Positions 1 through 9,104 of a DNA stretch of 33,083 bases are shown piece after piece. Under the pieces are notes generated by a model that was not told where the DNA came from, did no database searches, and was given only the letters and a program-made list of their open reading frames with translations. Both the position numbers and the translations under genes were made by a program. The DNA is from Deltaproteobacteria bacterium (GTDB lineage Bacteria > Desulfobacterota > WTBG01 > CAIYCZ01 > CAIRTM01), in the NCBI GenBank assembly GCA_024276465.1, contig JAJRXD010000036.1, positions 1-33,083 of the forward strand. The letters run 5' to 3'. Numbering within the stretch: the stretch's first letter is position 1; the number at the start of each line of letters is the position of its first letter.

Positions 1-1533
1 GATAACAGGGCAAAAAAGCAGATTGATATCCTTTCCAAGATTTCGCATACAATACTGCACCAGCAGAATGTATCAACACTTCTTGAAGAAGTGCTGGATA
101 TTCTGGACTCTGAAATGGGGATGTCACGCGGAATCCTTACCCTGCGTACCCCTGATACAGACATATTTGTTATCGAGGCTTCAAAGGGACTGACCGCAGA
201 GGAAAAAAGGCGGGGTCAGTACAGGTTGGGTGAAGGGATAGTGGGCAGAGTGGCGCATACTAAAAAGCCGGAGTTTGTAAAAGACATTAATCTTGACCCT
301 GATTTTTTAAACAAAACACGTTCGCGAAAAAAAGGTGACCCTCTTGCATTTCTCTGTGTCCCTGTTATCCACCGCAGGAATGTTATCGGGACAATCAGTA
401 TTGACAGATCCACAGATGATACAGAAACCCTTAAAAATGACCTTAATTTTCTTAAATTAGTTTCAGACATTCTGGCTGAAGCTGTGGAAAATATCAGGGA
501 GCAGATTGAAGAGAGGGAAAGCCTAATGGCAGAGAACAAGCAGCTCCGCCAGCAGTTGACCAAGCTGTACCAGCCAAAAAATATTGTTGGAAAATGCAGT
601 TCCATGCAGACGGTCTATATGCAGATAGCACAGGTTGCTGACAGCACTGCAACTGTTTTTATCCGTGGTGAGTCAGGAACAGGTAAAGAGCTGGTTGCAC
701 GCGCCATTCATTACTCAAGCCCAAGGAAGAACAATCCCTTTGTTGCGGTAAACTGTGCTGCGTTGCCGGGAAATCTGATAGAAAGTGAACTTTTCGGCCA
801 TGAGAGAGGTGCGTTTTCCGGTGCTGTTCAGCGCCGGAAAGGACGCTTTGAAGTGGCAAACGGGGGAACCATTTTTCTTGATGAAATCGGAGATATTACA
901 CCTGATGTACAGGTCAGGCTTCTGCGTGTTCTTCAGGAACGGAGTTTTGAGAGGGTAGGGGGAGATGAAAACATCAAGGTTAATATTCGTGTTATTACAG
1001 CTACAGCCCAGAACCTTGAAAAAGCAATAGTTGAAGGCCGGTTTCGCGATGATCTTTTTTACAGGCTCGATGTGTTTCCCATTCACCTGCCACCGCTCAG
1101 GGAGAGACGCTCTGATATTATCCTGCTTGCTGATCATTTTCTGCAGAAATATAATGATATGTATGAAAAAAACATCAGGCGTATTTCAACAACAGCAATC
1201 AATATGATGATGTCCTATCACTGGCCGGGAAATGTCAGGGAGCTTGAAAACTGTATTGAGCGCGCGGTGCTGACATGCGCTGATGATGTAATACATGGAT
1301 ATATGCTGCCTGCCTCATTGCAGACATCGGATGAGACAGACACGGCGATTCTGCCTGATGAGGGAGCAAACCTTTTAACAATTGTTCATTCCTATGAAAG
1401 GGAATTAATTGTTGATACATTGAAAAAATTCAGGGGAAATGTTGCAGCTGTTGCCCGGCACCTTCAGATAACCCAGCGTATCCTCCACTACAAAATAAAA
1501 AAACTTGGTATTGAACCAAAACAGTACAGGTAA
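1..1533 (+). CDS. NifA-type sigma-54-dependent activator (GAF, AAA+, Fis HTH), 5' truncated by window
   Basis: An enhancer-binding protein that would remodel sigma-54 RNA polymerase using ATP. The frame is open from base 1, and the residues before the GTG at 91 look like the start of a GAF domain, so the true start lies outside the window. Order: GAF sensor (to about base 480), short coiled linker, AAA+ domain with Walker A GESGTGKE (about 667-690), the sigma-54 contact loop GAFSGA (808-825; usual form GAFTGA) and Walker B FLDEIGD, then a Fis-type helix-turn-helix ending about 1525. The HTH contains NVAAVARHL and ITQR, as in NifA proteins, and there is no receiver domain. It lies 413 bp upstream of glnA with a good sigma-54 promoter between, so control of glnA is likely but inferred. 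It could be a NifA paralogue dedicated to ammonia assimilation rather than nif genes; no nif genes are visible. Confidence 0.88.
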   Translation, partial: DNRAKKQIDILSKISHTILHQQNVSTLLEEVLDILDSEMGMSRGILTLRTPDTDIFVIEASKGLTAEEKRRGQYRLGEGIVGRVAHTKKPEFVKDINLDPDFLNKTRSRKKGDPLAFLCVPVIHRRNVIGTISIDRSTDDTETLKNDLNFLKLVSDILAEAVENIREQIEERESLMAENKQLRQQLTKLYQPKNIVGKCSSMQTVYMQIAQVADSTATVFIRGESGTGKELVARAIHYSSPRKNNPFVAVNCAALPGNLIESELFGHERGAFSGAVQRRKGRFEVANGGTIFLDEIGDITPDVQVRLLRVLQERSFERVGGDENIKVNIRVITATAQNLEKAIVEGRFRDDLFYRLDVFPIHLPPLRERRSDIILLADHFLQKYNDMYEKNIRRISTTAINMMMSYHWPGNVRELENCIERAVLTCADDVIHGYMLPASLQTSDETDTAILPDEGANLLTIVHSYERELIVDTLKKFRGNVAAVARHLQITQRILHYKIKKLGIEPKQYR

Positions 1534-1540
1534 ATTGATT

Positions 1541-1586
1541 ACAATATTGTCTTATTGCTGCATTAAATTACAATATTGTAATTTAA
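1541..1586. promoter_or_regulatory. Two palindromic operator-like sites upstream of the glnA sigma-54 promoter
   Basis: ACAATATTGT occurs twice, at 1541-1550 and 1570-1579, with centres 29 bp apart. The second copy sits in a 24-bp perfect palindrome (1563-1586). They lie roughly 70-105 bp upstream of the -24 element, where enhancer sites for sigma-54 activators normally lie. The motif is not the classical NifA site TGT-N10-ACA. Assigning it to the adjacent activator is inference. Confidence 0.5.
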
Positions 1587-1646
1587 ATTTTCAGATTCTG
1601 TTTGAAAAAATTATTTTAAATCAATAAGTTAGAGCGATTGTAAGAG

Positions 1647-1664
1647 TTGGCACGTAATTAGCTT
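1647..1664 (+). promoter_or_regulatory. Sigma-54 (-24/-12) promoter, probably for glnA
   Basis: TTGGCACGTAATTAGCTT has the invariant GG and GC dinucleotides exactly ten bases apart (GG 1649-1650, GC 1661-1662) and matches TGGCACG-N4-TTGC well. It points toward glnA and predicts a leader of about 270 nt that contains REP hairpins. Confidence 0.65.
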
Positions 1665-1702
1665 ATTAATTTAAATTTTACCAGTGGTAATGGCAATATT
1701 AT

Positions 1703-1892
1703 ATCGCGGCTGAAGCCGCTCCTGCAATTAATTGTCATACGCGAATATTTCAGATGTTGTGTATAACAGTGGTTGAATGAAAAACCTTTTTTTGTCAGCG
1801 ATTTCTGCAGGAGCGCCTTCAGCCGCGAAAAACAGATTTGAGCCTGATATCGCGAATAAATATGCTCCTGCAGTAATGAAAAAGATAAATAA
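1703..1892. repeat. Inverted pair of REP elements in the glnA leader
   Basis: CGCGGCTGAAGCCGCTCCTGC (1704-1724) and an oppositely oriented copy, TGCAGGAGCGCCTTCAGCCGCG from about 1806, could pair with each other or fold separately. A third partial copy at about 1849-1872 (CGCGAATAAATATGCTCCTGCAG) continues into a tail, AGTAATGAAAAAGATAAA, that recurs after the REP at about 18972. All belong to the GTAGGAGCG family that forms the arrays at 8.4-10.4 kb. Confidence 0.75.
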
Positions 1893-1946
1893 TGTTACTG
1901 TATGTAGTACTAATAATTAAATTTAATTAGTTAGAGGAGGAAGCAG

Positions 1947-3371
1947 ATGAGTCAACTTGAAAACCCAAAAGATGTTTTGGATTTAATTAAAAGGGAAAAA
2001 GTAGAGGTTATTGACATGAGGTTTATGGATTTTCCAGGGCTGTGGCAGCATTTTTCCATCCCTTCGCGGGAGATGGACGAAGACATGTTTGACAGCGGCC
2101 TTGGATTTGACGGTTCAAGTATAAGAGGCTGGCAGGCAATTAATGAATCTGATATGCTTGTAAAACCAGTACCTTCAACAGCATTTATTGATCCTTTCCT
2201 TGAACATAAGACCCTTGTTTTGATCTGTAATATTTGTGATCCCCTTACTGGTGAAGACTATACAAGGGATCCCCGCAATATTGCACGTAAAGCTGTTAAT
2301 TATCTTAAAAGTACAGGTATTGGTGAAACAGCCTATTTCGGGCCTGAGGCAGAGTTTTTTATTTTTGAGGATATTCGTTTTGACCAGAATGAGCACGAAG
2401 GATATTATCACATTGATTCTATCGAGGGAAGATGGAATACAGGCAGAGTAGAAACCCCGAATCTCGGTTATAAGCCCCGCTATAAAGAGGGGTATTTCCC
2501 TGTACCACCCACAGACAGCCAGCAGGATATAAGAAGCGAGATGATGTTGACTCTTGAAAGGATGGGTGTCCTGATCGAAGCACAGCATCATGAAGTTGCC
2601 ACCGGTGGCCAGGCAGAAATAGACATGCGTTTTGGTCCACTTGTTGAGATGGCTGACAATGTGCTGAAGTATAAATATGTTATTAAAAGTGTGGCAAAAA
2701 AACATGGCAAGACAGTAACATTCATGCCTAAACCTCTGTTTAATGACAATGGAACAGGAATGCATACTCACATGTCCTTCTGGAAGGGAGATAACAACCT
2801 GTTTGCAGGGGATATGTATGCTGGGCTGTCTCAGGAAGCACTTTATACAATTGGAGGCATTCTCAAGCATGCACCTGCTTTGTTAGCCTTCACCAATCCC
2901 ACGACCAACAGCTACAAGCGCCTGGTGCCGGGTTTTGAAGCACCTGTTAACCTTGCATATTCCAGCAGGAACAGAAGCGCCTGCGTCCGTATTCCCATGT
3001 ATTCATCTTCTCCAAAAGCAAAGAGGCTTGAGTTCCGCTGTCCTGATCCAAGCTGCAATCCATACCTGGCCTTTTCCGCGATGCTGCTTGCAGGCGTTGA
3101 TGGAATTCTTAACAAAATTGATCCTGGAGATCCTCTTGATAAGGATATTTATGATCTGCCGCCGGAAGAACTTGCAAAAGTACCACAGGCCCCAGGATCC
3201 CTGAGAGATGCTTTGAATTCTCTGGAGAAAGACCATGATTTTCTGCTGAAAGGTGATGTGTTTACCAGTGATGTGATTGAGACATGGATAACCTACAAAA
3301 TGGAGAATGAAGTCCAGGCAATTGATTTGCGTCCTCACCCGTGGGAGTTTGCTCTTTACTATGATATTTAG
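1947..3371 (+). CDS. glnA: Glutamine synthetase, type I
   Basis: Makes glutamine from glutamate, ammonia and ATP; cytoplasmic dodecamer. The 474 residues match the GSI length. Visible motifs include the beta-grasp segment [12 protein letters not shown] (52-62), [10 protein letters not shown] (131-140, metal ligands), [15 protein letters not shown] (266-280, ATP site), [14 protein letters not shown] (321-334) and the Arg segment [10 protein letters not shown]. Tyr402 in DIYDLPPEE corresponds to the adenylylated tyrosine of enterobacterial GS, so this is the GSI-beta, adenylylation-controlled type. That agrees with glnE being the next gene. GAGGAGG at 1934-1940 lies six bases before the ATG and fixes the start. 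Transcription is probably from the -24/-12 element at 1647 under a nitrogen-responsive activator, plausibly the one encoded just upstream. Confidence 0.98.
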   Translation: MSQLENPKDVLDLIKREKVEVIDMRFMDFPGLWQHFSIPSREMDEDMFDSGLGFDGSSIRGWQAINESDMLVKPVPSTAFIDPFLEHKTLVLICNICDPLTGEDYTRDPRNIARKAVNYLKSTGIGETAYFGPEAEFFIFEDIRFDQNEHEGYYHIDSIEGRWNTGRVETPNLGYKPRYKEGYFPVPPTDSQQDIRSEMMLTLERMGVLIEAQHHEVATGGQAEIDMRFGPLVEMADNVLKYKYVIKSVAKKHGKTVTFMPKPLFNDNGTGMHTHMSFWKGDNNLFAGDMYAGLSQEALYTIGGILKHAPALLAFTNPTTNSYKRLVPGFEAPVNLAYSSRNRSACVRIPMYSSSPKAKRLEFRCPDPSCNPYLAFSAMLLAGVDGILNKIDPGDPLDKDIYDLPPEELAKVPQAPGSLRDALNSLEKDHDFLLKGDVFTSDVIETWITYKMENEVQAIDLRPHPWEFALYYDI

Positions 3372-3372
3372 T

Positions 3373-3517
3373 CTGAACGAAAAGTCGAGGATTCACAGTT
3401 GTCATTGCGAGGAGTGAGTAACGAACGACGAAGCAATCCCCCTGTTTTCAAGAGATTGCTTCGGTCATGCTTCCCTCGCAATGACAGAAAAATACCATTA
3501 ATGGGGTTTTCGTTCAG
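3373..3517. repeat. Nested inverted repeat / extragenic hairpin element
   Basis: The core arms are TGTCATTGCGAGGAG (3400-3414) with GACGAAGCAATC and, on the far side, GATTGCTTCGG ... CCTCGCAATGACA ending at 3486. An outer pair, CTGAACGAAAA (3373-3383) and TTTTCGTTCAG (3507-3517), encloses them. This resembles the widely dispersed TGTCATTGCGAGG intergenic hairpins known in many proteobacteria. A decayed relative lies near 9749. No coding potential is apparent; the short frame across it is chance. Confidence 0.75.
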
Positions 3518-3560
3518 GCTCTATTTAACCTTAAGCGAACTTATTGAAAGTACAGACATA

Positions 3561-3602
3561 AAAAAGCAGGGGTTTTGTTTTGCAAAACCCCTGCTTTTTT
3601 TG
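3561..3602. terminator. Strong bidirectional-type intrinsic terminator between glnA and glnE
   Basis: A 12-bp perfect stem, GCAGGGGTTTTG (3566-3577) with CAAAACCCCTGC (3583-3594), has a 5-base loop, an A-run before and a T-run after. It ends only about 15 bases before the glnE ATG, so glnE must rely on readthrough, attenuation or a promoter overlapping the hairpin. Confidence 0.9.
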
Positions 3603-3616
3603 TATCTTTATCTGCC

Positions 3617-6600
3617 ATGAGCACAGAGCCAGAGTTTCGAAAATTAAAGAGTCTATGTCCCAATATTGCTGATGACCTTCTTAATGAGCATATATCACGG
3701 CTGAATGCAGGTTATTTTGATGCGTTCAGCGAGCAGGAGGTCTGCCGGCATATTTCTGATCTTTCAACACTTTCTCCTGAAAATCCGATCAGAACAGTGT
3801 TAGAAAAAGATGATACTGGTCTTGTGCGATGCACTTTTACAGCTTTTGATTATCCTTTTGCCTTTTCACTTCTGACAGGTATTCTGGCAGGCATGGGTTT
3901 TTCAATACAGTCCGGCAGGGCTTTTACCTATGCAAAAAGTTTCAGGCGTGCCCCTGCTGCCATGCACAGGCGAAGGTTTTCCCGCAGAAAAGTGATTGAA
4001 AACAGCCTTGAAAGAAAAAAAATAATCGATTGCTTTTCAGGATCTGCTGTTTCTTCTCTTCCTTTTGATGTGTGGAAAATGGAAGTTAAGAAAAGAGTTG
4101 AAGAAATATTTATTCTGCTTGAAAAAGCTGATAGTTATTCTGTTACAAGGGCTAAAGTACTGGTTAATGAGCAGGTGGTTAATTTCCTGAGGGATGAAAG
4201 CATTGATTACAAATCTGTTTTGTATCCGATCAAAATTGACGTTGATAATGAACACGGCCCTTTTACCAGGATGAAGGTTATTTCAGAGGACACACCTTTT
4301 TTCCTCTATACCCTCAGCACAGCTTTTTCTCTTCATAATATTTTAATAAAAAATGTTTCTATCCGCACTGAACATTCATTAGTTGAGGATGAGTTTGATC
4401 TTGTTGATAATTTGGAGAAAAAAATTGAAGATCCGGTGCTGTTGTCACGGGTCAAGCTGTCTGTTCTTCTGACAAAGCAGTTCAGCTATTTTCTTGGAAG
4501 GGCTCCTGACCCTTATACAGCCCTGTCCAGGTTTGAAAAGCTTGTTGAAGATCTGGCCCAGGCTCCTGGAAAAGGACAGACAATTGAGATGCTCTCAAGC
4601 CCTGATGTCATGCAGAACCTGGCCCAGGTGTTTGGTGCAAGTGATTTTCTGTGGGAGGACTTTATCCGTGTCCAGTATGAGGAATTACTGCCGCTTATTT
4701 CCTCGCGGGCCGGAAAAAAAGTTTATATTGAGCCTTTAGATGTGGTTGAGCAAAGGCTGGAGGAATCTTTGAAAGGCATATCATCGTGGGATGAAAAAAT
4801 TGATAAAATCAATCAATTTAAGGACAGAGAGATATTTCTTATTGATCTTGACCACATAATCAACCACATCACTGACTTTAAAATTCTCTCCGGGCGTCTG
4901 ACTGTTCTTGCAGAAGCAGTTATAAGGATTATGATGGGTCTTGTGTATAACAGGCTTGCAAAACGCTTTGGTGTTCCAAGGACAGTTGCGGGATTTGAGG
5001 TGAAATTTGCTGTTCTTGGACTGGGTAAATTCGGTGGTGCTGCTCTGGGGTATGCATCGGATATAGAGCTTCTGTTCGTGTACAGTGACAATGGACAGAC
5101 TGACGGTGACAGACCTTTGGAAAACTCTGAGTTTTTCAATATCCTTATCAAGGAACGGACAGGCTCAATCAAGGCGAAAAGAGAGGGTATTTTTAATATT
5201 GACCAGAGGCTCAGGCCCTATGGAAATGACGGTCCCCTTGCATCAAGCCTGGAAACATTCTGCCGGTACTATGGAAAAGGGGGCGCTGCCCACTCATATG
5301 AGCGTCTTGCGCTTGTGCGGATGAGGGCTGTTGCCGGGGATATGGATTTTGGACTGCAGATTGAGAGACTGCGCGACGAGATGATTTATTCATCAAAAAG
5401 TATTGATTTAAAAGAACTGCGTGAGTTGAGGGAAAAACAGCTCAGAGAAAAAACAAAGCACGGAAAGGAAAACGCCAAATTCAGCCCCGGTGCACTTGTG
5501 GACCTTGAATATGCTGTTCAGCTTCTGCAGGTTGTCCATGGCATGAACATACCGGGCATGAGGACACCGAGAATACATAAGGCCCTCACGGAACTGAAAG
5601 AGGCGGGAGTTTTGAATGAGGACGAATGCAGGGGGCTGACAGAAGCTTATGATTTCTTGCGCCATTTAATCAATGGATTAAGAATGCTCAGGGGAACTGC
5701 CCGTGACCTTTTCATGCCTCCTGCAGGCTCTGTGGAATATGATCACCTTGCGCGCCGTCTTGGATATCTGAAAAAGCAGAACATGGAGCCTGCCAGGCAT
5801 CTTGAGCTTGAGTTTGGAACCAGAACCGCTGTTGTCCGCTTTTTTATAGAGCGTCATTTCGGGCGCGACTCAATCCCGGGTCCTGCTGTGGGAAATGCAG
5901 CTGATCTGGTGCTGTCGCAGAATGTTCCTGAGGATCTGGTCAGCAGAATTCTCAGGGGATATGGTTTTGAAAACCCTAAGCGAGCATACATTAATCTTAA
6001 AACCTTAGCAGGTATTGATGAAAAGGCACACGAGCTTTTTGCCAGGCTTGCCCTTCTTGCATGTGATATCCTGAACACAAGACCTGACCCGGACATGGCT
6101 CTGAACAACTGGGAAAGGTTTGTCAGGTCCCTGGACTGTCCTCAAAGCCATTATGATATGCTTCTGTCCCAGCCCATGCGCCTGGAAATTCTCCTGAGCA
6201 TTTTTTCAGGCAGTCAGTTCCTTGCAGATACTCTGATAAGGAATCCAGGCTTTTTTGAATGGATAACACTGCCTGAAAATGTACAGTCTTTGATTGAAAG
6301 AAATGCTGCAGAAAATGAGCTGAGAGCTATTCTTGACAATGCTGCAGATCACAAAGAATGGCTGAATGGTCTGAGGGTTTTTAAAAAGCGGGAGATACTG
6401 CGCATCGGGACGCGCGATATCTGTATGCAGGTGCCTGTGCAGGACATTGTTCTGGAGCTTTCAACCCTTGCAGAAGCTGTGATACATGTAGCGCTGGAAA
6501 AAATTTTTTCAGATATTGCTGAAACAAAAAATATCAGGCTGAATGCAGAAGATTTGTCAGATGCATTTTGTGTTCTGGCATTAGGTAAGCTTGGTGGCGA

Positions 6601-7429
6601 AGAGTTGAACTACAGCTCTGACATAGACCTGCTGGGCATATATGATGACAGCAGGTCGGCTGATTTTGAACATTCTGTGGGTGTTTCTCCTGAGAGTTTT
6701 TTTTCAGAGATAATCGGTTCCCTCAGATCTGATTTGTCAGCCTATACTGAGGAGGGCTACGCATACCGTGTGGATTTGAGACTCAGGCCTTACGGCAGAG
6801 CCGGCCTGCTTGTTTATTCAATGACAAGCCTTGAAAAATATTACAGGGAAAGGGCATCCCTCTGGGAACTTCAGGCATTGCTGAAAATGCGTCCTGTGGC
6901 TGGAAACCTTAAACTCGGGAAAATGTTTCTTGAGAAAATTCAGCCCTTGCTGCTTCAGGAATTTAAGCCTGATAAAGTTGTGAAATCAATTGAAAAAATG
7001 CGCAGCAAGGCAATCAAACAGCTTTCAAAAAAGATAAAAACCGGAGATGACATTAAGACCGGACTGGGAGGGATAAGAGATATTGAATTTTTGGTCCAGG
7101 GGCTTCAGCTCATGCACCTTCATGAATATCCTGAGCTGTTAAGCAGTAACTCACTGAAAGCTCTTAAACTCCTGAAAAAAACAGGCCTGTTACCGGAAAG
7201 CATCTCCGACCAGCTTTCAGATGATTATATTTTTCTGCGCAGGGTTGAACATGTCTTGCAGATCTATGAAGACCGGCAGACACATTCTCTTCCGCAAGGT
7301 CAGGCTGATTTGAATGCACTGGCAAAAAGAATTTTGGGGAAAGATGCAGATCATGATACATTTAATGAAAAGCTGAAATTTTGTCAGGCAAGAGTAAGAA
7401 AGGCTTATAAGAAATATTTAACGGGGTAA
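3617..7429 (+). CDS. glnE: Glutamine synthetase adenylyltransferase/adenylyl-removing enzyme with ACT-like N-terminal extension
   Basis: Adds AMP to, or removes it from, the regulatory tyrosine of GlnA. It has 1270 residues from the ATG at 3617, against 946 in E. coli. Two nucleotidyltransferase cores are visible. The first (removase half) has GLGKFGG ... ASDIELLF with D482/E484, a D-x-E where E. coli has D-x-D. The second (transferase half) has [19 protein letters not shown] with D1002/D1004. The spacing to the E. coli positions puts an extra ~300 residues at the N-terminus. That extension holds two stretches that look like ACT domains: [19 protein letters not shown] (near residue 78) and [19 protein letters not shown] (near residue 225). 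GlnD has a similar pair at its C-terminus. The start is chosen because the earlier in-frame start lies inside the terminator hairpin. No Shine-Dalgarno sequence is evident. Confidence 0.93.
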   Translation: MSTEPEFRKLKSLCPNIADDLLNEHISRLNAGYFDAFSEQEVCRHISDLSTLSPENPIRTVLEKDDTGLVRCTFTAFDYPFAFSLLTGILAGMGFSIQSGRAFTYAKSFRRAPAAMHRRRFSRRKVIENSLERKKIIDCFSGSAVSSLPFDVWKMEVKKRVEEIFILLEKADSYSVTRAKVLVNEQVVNFLRDESIDYKSVLYPIKIDVDNEHGPFTRMKVISEDTPFFLYTLSTAFSLHNILIKNVSIRTEHSLVEDEFDLVDNLEKKIEDPVLLSRVKLSVLLTKQFSYFLGRAPDPYTALSRFEKLVEDLAQAPGKGQTIEMLSSPDVMQNLAQVFGASDFLWEDFIRVQYEELLPLISSRAGKKVYIEPLDVVEQRLEESLKGISSWDEKIDKINQFKDREIFLIDLDHIINHITDFKILSGRLTVLAEAVIRIMMGLVYNRLAKRFGVPRTVAGFEVKFAVLGLGKFGGAALGYASDIELLFVYSDNGQTDGDRPLENSEFFNILIKERTGSIKAKREGIFNIDQRLRPYGNDGPLASSLETFCRYYGKGGAAHSYERLALVRMRAVAGDMDFGLQIERLRDEMIYSSKSIDLKELRELREKQLREKTKHGKENAKFSPGALVDLEYAVQLLQVVHGMNIPGMRTPRIHKALTELKEAGVLNEDECRGLTEAYDFLRHLINGLRMLRGTARDLFMPPAGSVEYDHLARRLGYLKKQNMEPARHLELEFGTRTAVVRFFIERHFGRDSIPGPAVGNAADLVLSQNVPEDLVSRILRGYGFENPKRAYINLKTLAGIDEKAHELFARLALLACDILNTRPDPDMALNNWERFVRSLDCPQSHYDMLLSQPMRLEILLSIFSGSQFLADTLIRNPGFFEWITLPENVQSLIERNAAENELRAILDNAADHKEWLNGLRVFKKREILRIGTRDICMQVPVQDIVLELSTLAEAVIHVALEKIFSDIAETKNIRLNAEDLSDAFCVLALGKLGGEELNYSSDIDLLGIYDDSRSADFEHSVGVSPESFFSEIIGSLRSDLSAYTEEGYAYRVDLRLRPYGRAGLLVYSMTSLEKYYRERASLWELQALLKMRPVAGNLKLGKMFLEKIQPLLLQEFKPDKVVKSIEKMRSKAIKQLSKKIKTGDDIKTGLGGIRDIEFLVQGLQLMHLHEYPELLSSNSLKALKLLKKTGLLPESISDQLSDDYIFLRRVEHVLQIYEDRQTHSLPQGQADLNALAKRILGKDADHDTFNEKLKFCQARVRKAYKKYLTG

Positions 7430-7452
7430 ACCATGCACAGAGGGAAAATAGC

Positions 7453-7676
7453 CAATAGGCAATAGGCAATGGGCAATAGGCAATAGGCAATAGGCAATAG
7501 GCAATAGGCAATAGGCAATAGGCAATAGGCAATGGGCAATAGGCAATGGGCAATAGGCAATAGGCAATGGGCAATGGGCAATAGGCAATGGGCAATAGGC
7601 AATAGGCAATGGGCAATAGGCAATAGGCAATAGGCAATGGGCAATAGGCAATAGGCAATGGGCAATAGGCAATAAA
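7453..7676. repeat. Heptanucleotide tandem array, CAATAGG/CAATGGG
   Basis: Thirty-one uninterrupted 7-bp units run from 7453 to 7669, plus a partial one. Each is CAATAGG or CAATGGG, about 22 A-type and 9 G-type, in irregular order. Because three units make 21 bases, all reverse-strand frames stay open and encode [14 protein letters not shown] repeats; I regard these as non-coding artefacts. The style recalls the short tandemly repeated heptamers (STRRs) of filamentous cyanobacteria. Length variation between strains is likely. Confidence 0.97.
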
Positions 7677-7937
7677 CCAGAGCAGTAAACAGAGGAGTTA
7701 ACCTGTAAAGGTTTCATAAAAGGCTTACGCCTTAACTCCGGAAGAGGTAAAAAGCCTTGACAACAATAAACCAGGCACAGAGGGGCAAAGGCACAAAGGC
7801 ATAACGGGTTACGGGACAGTAGGTTGGTGTTGAGGAACGAAACCCAACAAAATTAAATGCAGGTCGGAGATCCCGAGCTTGTATCGGGACATAGATGTTT
7901 TGACCTGAACTTTTTTACCAGAAAGGAAAAGAAACAG
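7677..7937. other. Intergenic stretch with decayed small repeats
   Basis: Contains a degenerate GCACAGAGG/GGCAAAGGCACAAAGGC run (about 7773-7800), a GTTGG ... GAACGAAACCCAAC hairpin-like repeat (about 7822-7849) and a small inverted repeat, TCCCGAGCTTGTATCGGGA (7870-7888). A methionine frame begins at 7857 inside this material and joins the next gene, but its first ~27 codons are repeat-derived and are probably not translated. Confidence 0.5.
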
Positions 7938-8447
7938 TTGAGCAGTCTGAAAGTACATACAGTACAGAGTATTACTACAAGTGCAGCCCTTTATCCCTTT
8001 ATTGGCGAAAATGTTGTTCCGTTTGGACTTGCTGTGATTTTTATTGATCTGGATCATTTGATTGAGTATGTGAGGGATACCAGATGCCTTGATGTCCTGG
8101 GGGTTTTCAGTTACTACGATATTATCATTAAAAACATTGACAGAAATTATCTTGCTTTGAGCGTTTTTCATACAATTGAGTTTTTTGTTCTGGTGTTTTG
8201 CCTGTCAACACTGTTTCCTGTTTTGACCTATGTGTTTTTCGGAATGCTCTGGCATATGGCACTTGACCTGTTTTACATTATAAAAGCCCGCAAACCATTT
8301 ATACGTGCGTATTCACTAATAGAATATTTTGTCAGGAGTAAAAGCGGTAAATATGTAACGTCAGTTCTGCAAATTCTTAAAATGGATGGTATTAACACTT
8401 CTGGTATCAGCAATCTTTCAGGATGGATGAAAAAGTGGGGAGCATGA
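7938..8447 (+). CDS. Small membrane protein, possibly DUF457/YdjM-like putative metal-dependent hydrolase
   Basis: About 170 residues. An Asp/His cluster (IDLDHLIEY), a later FHTIEFF and LWHMALDLFY, plus a strongly hydrophobic stretch from FFVLVFCLSTLFPVLTYVFF, resemble the layout of the DUF457/YdjM family of putative membrane-bound metal-dependent hydrolases (D-x-D-H, H, H-x3-D). The family call is tentative. TTG at 7938 is preferred because AAGGAAA lies about 9-15 bases upstream; an ATG at 7857 is in frame but has no ribosome site and would translate repeat sequence. It stands alone between the heptamer array and the REP arrays, with no partner gene visible. Confidence 0.6.
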   Translation: MSSLKVHTVQSITTSAALYPFIGENVVPFGLAVIFIDLDHLIEYVRDTRCLDVLGVFSYYDIIIKNIDRNYLALSVFHTIEFFVLVFCLSTLFPVLTYVFFGMLWHMALDLFYIIKARKPFIRAYSLIEYFVRSKSGKYVTSVLQILKMDGINTSGISNLSGWMKKWGA

Positions 8448-8463
8448 TTGATTCAGGAGCGCA

Positions 8464-8792
8464 ACACAGCTGCAGGAGCGCGTTCATGCGCGAAAGGATT
8501 GCCGTAGAATTGCAATAATTTTAATACAACCCCATCGCGTTGTAGGAGCGCGTTCACGCGCGAAATAAATTGCCATAGAATTGCAATAATTTTAATACAA
8601 CCCCATCGCGCTGTAGGAGCGCGTTCACGCGCGAAAGGAATTGCCGTAGAATTGCAATAATTTTAACACAACCCCATCGCGCTGTAGGAGCGCGTTCACG
8701 CGCGAAATAAATTGCCATAGAATTGCAATAATTTTAATACAACCCCATCGCGTTGTAGGAGCGCGTTCACGCGCGAAATAAATTGCCAGAAT
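8464..8792. repeat. Tandem array of five ~71-bp REP units
   Basis: The hairpin core TGTAGGAGCGCGTTCACGCGCGAA or a close variant starts at about 8471, 8541, 8612, 8683 and 8754, so the period is 70-71 bp. Each core is followed by a conserved linker (ATTGCCRTAGAATTGCAATAA, then TTTTAAYACAACCCCATCGC). The stem GCGCG-TTCA-CGCGC preceded by GTAG fits the GTAG class of REPs that RAYT transposases mobilise. No spacers vary as in CRISPR. Confidence 0.93.
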
Positions 8793-8815
8793 ATCCACAT
8801 AAATTTTGGCAGAAC

Positions 8816-8861
8816 CCATTCGCGGCTGAAGCCGCTCCTACCCTGTGTGTGCAGGAAATGA
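8816..8861. repeat. REP subtype B, inverted orientation
   Basis: TTCGCGGCTGAAGCCGCTCC then TACCCTGTGTGTGCAGGAAATG. The reverse complement reads GTAGGAGCGGCTTCAGCCGCG, a sister of the array core with a different stem. The same 40-bp block recurs at about 9945 and 10140. Confidence 0.85.
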
Positions 8862-8887
8862 ACCAACCATAAAAGAGAATATTTTTG

Positions 8888-8916
8888 TTGACTAAAAGGA
8901 TAGCTTGGGCTATACT
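8888..8916 (+). promoter_or_regulatory. Sigma-70 promoter of hicAB
   Basis: TTGACT (8888-8893) and TATACT (8911-8916) are 17 bp apart. The -10 ends five bases before the hicA ATG, so the transcript should start at or next to that ATG (leaderless). TAGC-TTGG-GCTA (8901-8912) in the spacer is a possible HicB operator. Confidence 0.75.
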
Positions 8917-8921
8917 TAAAT

Positions 8922-9104
8922 ATGGCAAGTGAAAAAAGGTTTAAAGTTGTTCAAATGATGCTTGGGGCTAAAGGTTACGAACTTGTAAGGATCAAAGGAT
9001 CGCACCATATCTTTGAAAAAGATGGTAGCCCAATAATTATAATTCCTGTTCATAATGGAAAGGTAAAGCCGTTTTATGTCAGACAAATCGAAAAAATTGA
9101 ATAA
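8922..9104 (+). CDS. hicA: HicA-family mRNA interferase toxin
   Basis: A 60-residue protein with the HicA double-stranded-RNA-binding-like fold: KRFKVVQMMLGAKGYELVR followed by KGSHHIF, where the His of GSH (28) is the family catalytic residue. HicA toxins cleave mRNA independently of the ribosome and are blocked by HicB. The gene overlaps hicB by 29 bp, and the toxin comes first, as is usual for this family. The start is supported by a consensus promoter whose predicted start site falls on this ATG; there is no ribosome-binding site. The length is normal, so it is probably functional. Confidence 0.9.
   Translation: MASEKRFKVVQMMLGAKGYELVRIKGSHHIFEKDGSPIIIIPVHNGKVKPFYVRQIEKIE

Noticed and set aside
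2175-2870. 231-residue frame antisense to glnA
   Set aside because: Shadow of glnA codon structure; no ribosome site and no recognisable domain.
3399-3620. Short plus-strand frame between glnA and glnE
   Set aside because: It runs through the extragenic hairpin repeat and the terminator.
7362-7717. Three reverse-strand frames encoding PIAYCLL repeats
   Set aside because: They arise because the 7-bp array stays open in all frames of that strand; no start signals and no non-repeat domain.
8464-8792. CRISPR array
   Set aside because: The whole 71-bp unit, including what would be spacers, is repeated; the cores are hairpins and no cas gene is present.
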